DNA of 64,000 nucleotides from NCBI GenBank assembly GCA_037783545.1, contig JBBELK010000387.1:1364001-1428000 (forward strand), read 5' to 3'. The notes under the pieces were generated by a model. It was not told the origin of the DNA. It ran no database searches and saw only the letters and a list, made by a program, of their open reading frames with translations. The position numbers and the translations under genes were made by a program. How positions within the stretch are numbered: position 1 is the first letter of the stretch; every line of letters begins with the position of its first letter. This document shows, piece after piece, positions 22,920-32,743 of the stretch. Source of the stretch: Henricia sp. BOLD:AAB3569 (lineage: Eukaryota > Echinodermata > Asteroidea > Spinulosida > Echinasteridae).

Positions 22920-23072
22920 CAATTATTATTAGGTGATCGGGCCAACAGCCCGATCACCTATTACTCTCGTACGATTTCTTTTTTTAGGTGATCGGAACTC
23001 ATTCCGATCACCTATTACTATTGTACGATTTCTTTAGTTTTTAGGTGATCGGGCTCAACCCGATCACCTATT
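22920..23072. repeat. Three tandem hairpin modules (junction hairpins 3-5)
   Basis: Each module of about 56 bases is a palindrome (AGGTGATCGG..spacer..CCGATCACCT) followed by TATTACTCTCGTACGATTTC or a variant. Loops differ (CCAACAG, AACTCATT, CTCAA), and in the middle module the stem has changed on both arms (GGTGATCGGAA/TTCCGATCACC). Retained pairing despite change suggests the hairpin structure is, or was, selected. They stand just ahead of unit R1. The 11-mer CCCGATCACCT also precedes the terminal hairpin in the Helitron-like 3' ends. Confidence 0.75.
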
Positions 23073-23109
23073 GATATCGTACGATTTCTTTGTCTTTTTT
23101 TTTTTTTTT

Positions 23110-25725
23110 TTCCCTTCTTTTTCCACTCAAACGTTTCCAGAGCTTTTCTTCGAAACGGTTCAAGCTATCAACTTGAAACTTTGTAGGAACATCAACCCCA
23201 ATGTGAAGGTGTGCATACAAGTGTGACGTCATTGTGACGTCATCGGGTGTCAAATTACAACCCAAAAATGACTAAAATATGCATGTTTTAAAATGCTTCC
23301 GTCTGGAAAACCACGTGACCCATGATTTTTGTATTTAGCAGGCTTATAGATAGGATCATGGCCTACAATTTTCTTTGTGTGGGCATTTTCATCTGACCCT
23401 TCCTTCTGGGGTCAATCTGAGGTCAAAGTTCAACGAAAACGAAAATCTCAATTTTTGCACTTATTGAGCAACAATGCCCATCAAACCAAGCTGAATCTTT
23501 AAGTAACTAGGTACAGGCATAGGTCCTATGGCAGACTTTCACCAGCGTGTATAATATTATGATGGCATCAAGCGTGACGTCATCGTGACGTCATCAAGTA
23601 TCAAATTACACCCCCCAAAAAACCAAAATATGCATATTTTAAAATGCTTCCGTCTTGAAAACCACGTGACCCAGGATCTTCGTATTTGGCAGGTTTATAG
23701 ATGACATTCTATGCTACTATTTTCTTTGTGTGGGCATTTTCATCTGACCCTTCCTTCTGGGGTCAATTGGAGGTCAAAGTTCAACGAAACTGAGAATCTC
23801 AGTTTTTACACTTACCAGCAACAATGCCTATCAAACCAAGCTGAATCGTTAGTAAATTAGATACAGACATAGGTCCTGGCCTACGGCAGACTTTCACCAG
23901 AATGTATAGTATCATGATGGCATCAAGTGTGACGTAATCATGACGTCATCAGGTGTCAAATTACAAAAATTCAAAGGTTATTATTTCCAAAATTCATACC
24001 TCAAGAACCGTAATAGATACTTGAACAATTCTTTCACAACATGATAAGTCTAAATGAACTGAACAAATCATACAATGTCATGACCCCTGTGTGACGCCTA
24101 CTTCCGGTCCAAACCGGAAGTTGTTCTAAAATGTGCATTTTTTAAAGCGTTTTGAATGCAAATAGATTCAAAGTGTTAGTGAATTTGACCATATTTCTAC
24201 GGAACGAAATGTTTCCACACATGTGGACTTTTTGACTATACCATTGGTGACGTCATCACATGGACGGTAGTTACGTAATGTGGTGTCAAAATACGCAAAT
24301 TTGGAGCTGAATTGTTTAAAAATGCTGTATCTTGAGAACTACAACAGATATTTGCATGATTCTTTCGCCACATTTAAGAACTTGATGTTTATCAAATTGT
24401 TGAACAATTTGTGCACAACATTGTGACGTCATGATATCGTCACAGGTGTCAAATTACAAAAATTAAATGGTTATTATTTCAAAAATTCATATCTCAAGAA
24501 TCGTAATAGATACTTGAAAAATTCTTTCACAGCATGATAGGTCGCAATGAACTGAACAAATCATACAATGGCATGACCCCTGTGTGACCCAAACCTCCGG
24601 TTCAAACCGGAAGAGGTTCGAAAATGTACACTTTTTTAGCACTTTGAATGCAAATAGAGCCAAAGTGGTAGGGAATTTGACCATAGTTCTACGGAACGAA
24701 ATGTTCCCTCACATGTGGACTTTATGACTACATATATACCACTGATGACGTCATCACGTGTACGGTGGTTACGTAATGTGGAGAAATTATTTGTTGGGTC
24801 CCTTGATAATTAAGCTAACTCAGTCGTTTGAGGGCGCTATGCCAAGCCTCCACTAATCTGACGATTTGCGCCCATATATAGTGCTCGACTTCTAATAATA
24901 GAACTTGTATCTAGGCGGCCTGTCTCGGGTCAGAGGTCATAATGTATCTTTTTAAGGAGGATGTCTGGGCCACACGGCCAATGATACACGTACGTACGTG
25001 CGCGTGTAGTGAATAAGTCAGACAGACAAGACATAATAAGAAGGGCTTGATTTACAACCGAGAAAATTTGACTTTTGAAGATGTAAAACTGCTAGTTTCC
25101 GTAGCATCATCGCTAGGAAAGTTGAATGAACACTTGATAGCACAAGGACATTTACTTTTGGTGACTTAGCTGTTGTATCTTGGGTGTAATTATGTACGGC
25201 TAGCCTTAGTCGGCGGACCAGAGTAAATATGTCTTCTCCCCGAAAACTGTGAATGTGACATGCTGGAAATCGTTGCTGTGTTGGAAATAAAATGGACATG
25301 GTGGACCGCAACTCAATTAAGTTGACTGGAGCGTCAGTTTATTCTAGATGCAATTGAACCCCAACTCCCCACACGGCGATATACTACAGTAATATGATCT
25401 CAAATGACAACATCTTTAGAACTGTAATAGATATTGAAAAGATTCTTTCACCACATATACATGTCAAAACTTGTTCTTCAGTAGATACTTGAACAATCTG
25501 TGCACACAATAGTAACGTTATGATGAGATTGACAATTATGACGTCATCAGATACACAATTTTAGCGTTGAATAGTCAGAGTCATGTCTTGAGAATTCCAA
25601 TACTTTTTCAACATCAAACAACTCAAGTTTTCAAACAATCTCAAAACTGTGTCGTCATCATCATTTCAATGTTTATGTCACCCGATCACCTTGCGTTTGT
25701 AAAAAACACAAACGCGAAGCTCTAG
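23110..25725 (+). mobile_element. Helitron-like unit R1
   Basis: The 5' end is a T/C tract leading into CTTTTTCCACTCAAACG; the 3' end is CTAG at 25722-25725, followed by T, ten bases after a hairpin (GCGTTTGT 25693-25700, ACAAACGC 25708-25715). This is the textbook Helitron 3' layout. Nine exact TGACGTCA octamers start at 23224, 23235, 23575, 23586, 23941, 24248, 24424, 24746 and 25539. The 5' half matches L1, L2 and R3; the last 0.9 kb (24781-25690) is shared only with R2. No Rep/helicase ORF. Confidence 0.72.
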
Positions 25726-28304
25726 TTTTTTTTTTTTTTCTTCTTTTTCCACTCAAACGTTTCCAGAGCTTTTCTTCAAAACGGTTCAAGCTATCAACTT
25801 GAAACTTTGTAGGAACATCAACCCCAATGTGAAGGTGTGCATACAAGTGTGACGTCATTGTGACGTCATTGGGTATCAAATTACAACCCAAAAATGACTA
25901 AAATATGCATGTTTTAAAATGCTTCCGTCTGGAAAACCACGTGACCCATGATTTTCGTATTTAGCAGGCTTATAGATAAGATCATGGCCTATAATTTTCT
26001 TCGTGTGGGCATTTTCATCTGACCCTTCCTTCTGGGGTCAATCTGAGGTCAAAGTTCAACGAAAACGAAAATCTCAATTTTTGCACTTATTGAGCAACAA
26101 TGCCCATCAAACCAAGCTGAATCTTTAAGTAACTAAGTACAGGCATAGGTCCTATGGCAGACTTTCACCAGCGTGTATAATATTATGATGGCATCAAGCG
26201 TGACGTCATCGTGACGTCATCAAGTATCAAATTACACCCCAAAAAAAACAAAATATGCATATTTTAAAATGCTTCCGTCTTGAAAACCACGTGACCCAGG
26301 ATCTTCGTATTTGGCAGGTTTATAGATGACATTCCGTGCTACAATTTTCTTCGTGTGGTCATTTTCATCTGACCCTTCCTTCTGGGGTCAATTGGAGGTC
26401 AAAGTTCAACGAAACTGAGAATCTCAGTTTTTACACTTACCAGCAACAATGCCCATCAAACCCAGCTGAATCGTTAGTAAATTAGATACAGACATAGGCC
26501 CTACGGCAGACTTTCACCAGAATGTATAGTATCATGATGGCATCAAGTGTGACGTAATCATGACGTCATCAGGTGTCAAATTACAACAATTCAAAGGTTA
26601 TTATTTCCAAAATTCATATCTCAAGAACCGTAGAAGATACTTGAACAATTCTTGCACAACATGATAAGTCTAAATGAACTGAACAAATCATACAATGTCA
26701 TGACCCCTGTGTGACGCCTACTTCCGGTCCAAACCGGAAGTTGTTCGAAAATGTGCATTTTTTAAGCGTTTTGAATGCAAATAGATTCAAAGTGGTAGTG
26801 AATTTGACCATATTTCTACGGAACGAAATGTTTCCACATATGTGGACTTTTTGACTATACCATTGGTGACGTCATCACATGGACGGTAGTTACGTAATGT
26901 GGTGTCAAAATACGCAAATTTGGAGCTGAATTGTTTAAAAATGCTGTATATTGGGAACTACAGCAGATATTTGCATGATTCTTTCGCCACATTTAAGAAC
27001 TTGATGTTTATCAAATTGTTGAACAATTTGTGCACAACATTGTGACGTCATGATATCGTCACAGGTGTCAAATTACAAAAATTAAATGGTTATTATTTCA
27101 AAAATTTATATCTCAAGAATCGTAATAGATACTTAAACAATTCTTTCACAGCATGATAGGTCGCAATGAACTGAACAAATCATACAATGGCATGACCCCT
27201 GTGTGACCCAAACCTCCAGTCCAAACCGGAAGAGGTTCGAAAATGTACACTTTTTTAGCATTTTGAATGCAAATAGAGCTAAAGTGGTAGGAATTTGACC
27301 ATAGTTCTACGGAACAAAATGTTCCCTCACATGTGGACTTGATGACTACATATATACCACTGATGACGTCATCACGTGCACGGTGGTTACGTAATGTGGA
27401 GAAATTATTTGTTGGGTCCCTTGATAATTAAGCTAACTCAGTCGTTTGAGGGCGCTATGCCAAGCCTCCACTAATCTGACGATTTGCGCCCATATATAGT
27501 GCTCGACTTCTAATAATAAAACTTGTATCTAGGCGGCCTGTCTCGGGTCAGAGGTCATAATGTATCTTTTTAAGGAGGATGTACGTGCGCGTGTAGTGAA
27601 TAAGTCAGACAGACAAGACATAATAAGCAGGGCTTGATTTACAACCGAGAAAATTGGACTTTTGAAGATGTAAAACTGCTAGTTTCCGTGGCATCATCGC
27701 CAGGAAAGTTGAATGAACACTTGATAGCACAAGGACATTTCCTTTTGGTGACTTAGCTGTTGTATCTTGGGTGTAATTATGTACGGCTAGCCTTAGTCGG
27801 CGGACCAGAGTAAATATGTCTTCTCCCCGAAAACTGTGAATGTGACATGCTGGAAATCGTTGCTGTGTTGGAAATAAATGGACATGGTGGACCGCAACTC
27901 AAGTTGACCGGAGCGTCAGTTTATTCTAGATGCAATTGAACCCCAACTCCCCACACGGCGATATACTACAGTAATATGATCTCAAATGACAACATCTTTA
28001 GAACTGTAATAGATATTGAAAAGATTATTTCACCACATTTACATGTCAAAACTTGTTCTTCAGTAGATACTTGAACAATCTGTGCACACAATAGTAACGT
28101 TATGATGAGATTGACAATTATGACGTCATCAGATACACAATTTTAGCGTTGAATAGTCAGAGTCATGTCTTGAGAATTCCAATACTCTTTCAACATCAAA
28201 CTCAAGCTTTCAAACAATCTCAAAACTCTGTCGTCATCATCATTTCAATGTTTATGTCACCCGATCACCTTGCGTTTGTAAAAAACACAAACGCGAAGCT
28301 CTAG
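25726..28304 (+). mobile_element. Helitron-like unit R2
   Basis: It begins in the T tract immediately after the CTAG of R1 and ends with CTAG at 28301-28304 after the same hairpin. It is almost colinear with R1, with small indels (for example R1 carries about 35 extra bases near 24962-24997). The two copies are close enough to indicate recent tandem amplification or head-to-tail insertion. Confidence 0.72.
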
Positions 28305-30501
28305 TTTTTTTTTTTTTTTTTTCTTTTTCTTTTTCCACTCAAACGTTTCCAGAGCTTTTCTTCAAAACGGTTCAAGCTATCAACTTGAAACTTTGTAGGA
28401 ACATCAACCCCAATGTGAAGGTGTGCATACAAGGGTGACGTCATTGTGACGTCATTGGGTATCAAATTACAACCCAAAAATGACTAAAATATGCATGTTT
28501 TAAAATGCTTCCGTCTGGAAAACCACGTGACCCATGATTTTCGTATTTAGCAGGCTTATAGATAAGATCATGGCCTACGATTTTCTTCGTGTGGGCATTT
28601 TCATCTGACCCTTCCTTCTGGGGTCAATCTGAGGTCAAAGTTCAACGAAAACGAAAATCGCAATTTTTGCACTTATTGAGCAACAATGCCCATCAAACCA
28701 AGCTGAATCTTTAAGTAACTAAGTACAGGCATAGGTCCTATGGCAGACTTTCACCAGCGTGTATAATATTATGATGGCATCAAGCGTGACGTCATCGTGA
28801 CGTCATCAAGTATCAAATTACACCCCCCAAAAAAACAAAATATGCATATTTTAAAATGCTTCCGTCTTGAAAACCACGTGACCCAGGATCTTCGTATTTG
28901 GCAGGTTTACAGATGACATTCTGTGCTACAATTTTCTTTGTGTGGGCATTTTCATCTGACCCTTCCTTCTGGGGTCAATTGGAGGTCAAAGTTCAACGAA
29001 ACTGAGAATCTCAGTTTTTACACTTACCAGCAACAATGCCTATCAAACCAAGCTGAATCGTTAGTAAATTAGATACAGACATAGGCCCCACGGCAGACTT
29101 TCACCAGAATGTATAGTATCACGATGGCATCAAGTGTGACGTAATCATGACGTCATCAGGTGTCAAATTACAAAAATTCAAAGGTTATTATTTCCAAAAT
29201 TCATATCTCAAGAACCGTAATAGATACTTGAACAATTCTTTCACAATATGATAAGTCTAAATGAACTGAACAAATCATACGATGTCATGACCCCTGTGTG
29301 ACGCCTACTTCCGGTCCAAACCGGAAGTTGTTCGAAAATGTGCATTTTGTAAGCGTTTTGAATGCAAATAGATTCAAAGTGGTAGTGAATTTGACCATAT
29401 TTCTACGGAACGAAATGTTTCCACACATGTAGACTTTTTGACTATACCATTTGTGACGTCATCACATGGACGGTGGTTACGTAATGTGGCGTCAAAATAC
29501 GCAAATTTGGAGCTGAATTGTTTTAAAATGCTGTATCTTGAGAACTACAGCAGATATTTGCATGATTCTTTCGCCACATTTAAGAACTTGATGTTTATCA
29601 AATTGTTGAACAATTTGTGCACAACATTGTGACGTCATGATATCGTCACAGGTGTCAAATTACACAAATTCAAGAGTTATTATTTTTAAAATTCATATCT
29701 CAAGAACCGTAATAGATACTTGAACAATTCTTTCACAACATGATAAGTCTAAATGAACTGAACAAATCATACGATGTCATGACCCCTGTGTGACGCCTAC
29801 TTCCGGTCCAAACCGGAAGAGGTTCGAAAATGTACACTTGTTTAGCACTTTGAATGCAAATAGAGCCAAAGTGGTAGGGAATTTGACCATAGTTCTACGG
29901 AACGAAATTTTTTCACACATGTGGACCTTTTGACTATACCATTGGTGACGTCATTACATGGACGGTGGTTACGTAATGTACGTCAAATTACGCAAATTTG
30001 GAGCTGAGATGTTTTAAAATGCTGTATCTTGAAAACTACAACAGATATTGGTATGATTCCTTCGCCACATTTCAGAACTTGATGTTCAACATATTGTTCA
30101 ACAATTTGTGCACAAAATTGTGACGTCATGATGTCGTCACAGGTGTCACATTACAAGATTTCAAAGGTTATTATTTCAACAATTCATATCTCAAAACGGT
30201 GCAAGCTATCAACCCCCAGCTATGGCGGATATGCAGGGAGGAGATATTAGTTACCGGATTAGTGTATACAGCAGCCGATTTCACGAAACTTTACGCAATT
30301 GCGCAAGTCCACTTACGCCATAAGCTATTGCGCAAGTAATGGCGTAAGTGGACTTGCGCAATTGCGTAAAGTTTCGTGAAATCGGCTGCTGAACTTCCAT
30401 TTTTGCCATTCCATAGGTGATAACAATGTCTGAAATTCATCACAAAATGTTCATTTAGCCCGATCACCTGGCGTTTGTAACAACAAACGTCATACCTCTA
30501 G
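28305..30501 (+). mobile_element. Helitron-like unit R3
   Basis: It starts in the T tract after R2 and ends with CTAG at 30498-30501, twelve bases after the hairpin CGTTTGT/ACAAACG (30472-30489). Its 3' kilobase, including the 122-bp hairpin, matches the left-arm units L1 and L2 and not R1 or R2. A TTATTATTATT microsatellite follows the terminus. Confidence 0.72.
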
Positions 30502-31965
30502 TTATTATTATTATTATTTCTTGGCTAATGAATAGGGAGGCGACATCACGGACCGGACCTGGCGACTATGCCGACATATTTTACGTTAGTATTCTATTTT
30601 GATCATAGAGCCGGTTTGGATCCGGATCGAAATCCAAATCCGGATTTAGATCATGGTTATAGTGGATTTTGCTTTAAAGAAACGAAAGACATTGTGTTAA
30701 ACAAGTGTAACCCGTATATTAATATTATACAAAGAACAGTCACTGCCTTGTAGTATAAGCGTCGCCATTTTGTCAGAAAACTGGGCAAGGAATTACATTT
30801 TACAATTTTATTTACCCGTATGAAGCTGTATCCTCGTCCTGTGCACGAACCCTATGGCAACAATTTAGCCGGCTATAATACGTCATCACACGCCGTCCCG
30901 TTGGGCTGTGCAATTTTGCCGGCTACCATTGACTCGTGTACAAATTTAAGCCGTATCTTTTTTTATATATGGATAAACCATATGGGGAAATTTAGCCGGC
31001 TACGTGCCGTCCTATATGTTGGGCTGGGCGATTTAGCTGGCTGACATTCACTCGTGTCCTATGCACAAACCCTAGGGCAGACAATTTAGCAGAAAGTCTG
31101 AAGCTATAGTGCGTGGGGCAAGAAAAACATGTAAAAACAACATGCATATACGTAAAAAGCTTGTATATTTACGCACCGCCAACCTGCGCCAACGCGCATC
31201 TACATAATTGTTTAGAAACTATTAACGTTTGCTGTAGGCAAGCTTGAGAAACAGAGCCGTTAGTCGAAGTAAAAGATTGCTTTTTCTTGATGACCTTTTG
31301 CTTTTGTATATAAGCAATTTCCGACCGAATGTATTCGACCTAATGCCTAGTTTTGTTTCTTGGGCATGCCAAAAGCCTTATCTAACAGTATGGACAAAAC
31401 ACATTACATATTAGGTAGGCCTCTGTACGTATATGCACGCACGACAGGAAAAATATACCCTATATACGCCTGCCTACGCAGTTGCCCACTCTTTCAAAAT
31501 CCCTTAAGAGTATAGACCCGGACCCAATTTCATAGAACCGTTCAGCACAAACATTTGCTCAAAACTTGTTTGACCTATAAAATTGTGTTTTTAGCAGTCA
31601 AAATTGCATGTCAACTTGTTTTCTCAGCAAGAGTTTATAGCACTGCAGAACACCGGTCAATTGTAATACCTATCACATACGATTTTGACTGCTAACCAAG
31701 CATTTTTTTTAAGCAAAACAATTTTGCATTTAAAAAGCAAATTTTTCTGCTAAACAGCTCAATGAAATTGGCCCTTGGGCGATTCCAACATTTTTGGAAT
31801 CGATTCCAATCCCACTTAGAAATCGTGATTTCATTTGAAATCGATTCCATTTTTTAAAAAACCAAAGGTTGGCACTAAAAATTAAAAAACAAAATCTCTC
31901 AAGCATGAGACAAAATTCAAAGTCTAAGAGTTTTGTAATTTTGTAACCCGCGCCCCCTGTAGCAA
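30502..31965. other. Gene-free region below the GPCR gene
   Basis: No coding exon seen. Between 30825 and 31090 the phrase (A)TTTAGCCGGCTA with nearby CCTATG recurs in several diverged copies, a degraded tandem repeat. At about 31527-31777 there is an inverted-ended element (CCCAATTTCATAGA and CAATGAAATTGGCCC); one end of a similar element lies near 49724. Confidence 0.5.
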
Positions 31966-32247
31966 CCATCGATATATACATTGGATGAAGCAACGACGTC
32001 TAAAATTAAAGCCACCGTCCGCCATTGTGCCCCACCAGATACAATGCCTTGCCTAGACTGGTCATGCTGTCCTCACTAGTCTACATCACGGTCTACATGT
32101 GTTAAGTGGAATGCAAGCGATCGCATGGACTGGGGAGCAGTTTAGGCCAAGCATTATTCGTGGGGTACAATGGCGGCCGGCGCATGGCTTCAATTCTCTT
32201 ATTGCCACTTGCTATTGCATACTTTATCCAGTGTATATATCGATGGT
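31966..32247. mobile_element. Foldback MITE, CATCGATATATAC family, copy 1
   Basis: The ends are CCATCGATATATACATTGG and CCAGTGTATATATCGATGG, with inner words GACTGGTCATGCTGTCCTCA and GCAAGCGATCGCATGGAC. It lies just downstream of the GPCR stop codon, so it may be in the 3' UTR. An inverted copy lies at 41668-41918. Confidence 0.85.
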
Positions 32248-32343
32248 AGCAACGCATCCGCCATCTTACTACACTCAAAGACAATGCCAGGCAATTCAAG
32301 GCATTGTTTTGAGTTTAAAGGTATTACGATGGCGGACGGTAGC

Positions 32344-32743
32344 TCAAACACGTGACGATCGTGAAAAACTGGTACCCGATCCCAGGTGTACTCGCTTAGT
32401 AGTAACACCGTACGTCCGACTATTAGTACTACTAGTCTGGTGAAATCCTAGGCAACCAACCAAACACGCCCTATGTCTGGAACTGATGACGAATAGAAGC
32501 CAGGGATCAAGGCTCGTATTGATCACGGGTGTGACGATGCCCAGGTATCGGTAGAAATCGATCGTCCACGACAGATCGAGGAGGAGAAGTTCGAATGGCG
32601 CGAAACTAATAAAGAAATAATAGAAGAAATACGGGAACCAGCAAACAGCGAAGAATATGGTGATTACCAACACGGACGCGGCGAGGCGTTTGCGCACGCG
32701 CATCTGGTGGGCCATTCCCGGGCTGACGTAGTCGTTCTGAAAA
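32344..32743 (-). CDS. GPCR exon 2 (intracellular loop 3 to C-terminus)
   Basis: The acceptor is TGCTTAG; a nearer CAG six bases on would break the frame. It encodes FQNDYVSPGMAHQMRVRKRL, TM6, TM7 and a Ser-rich tail with GSGTSFSRSSRV at the end. The tail has cysteines (315, 319) that could be palmitoylated. Confidence 0.93.

Noticed and set aside
22920..23072. Bacterial-type terminators or CRISPR repeats
   Set aside because: The hairpins sit at transposon junctions in eukaryotic DNA and the intervening bases are themselves repeated.
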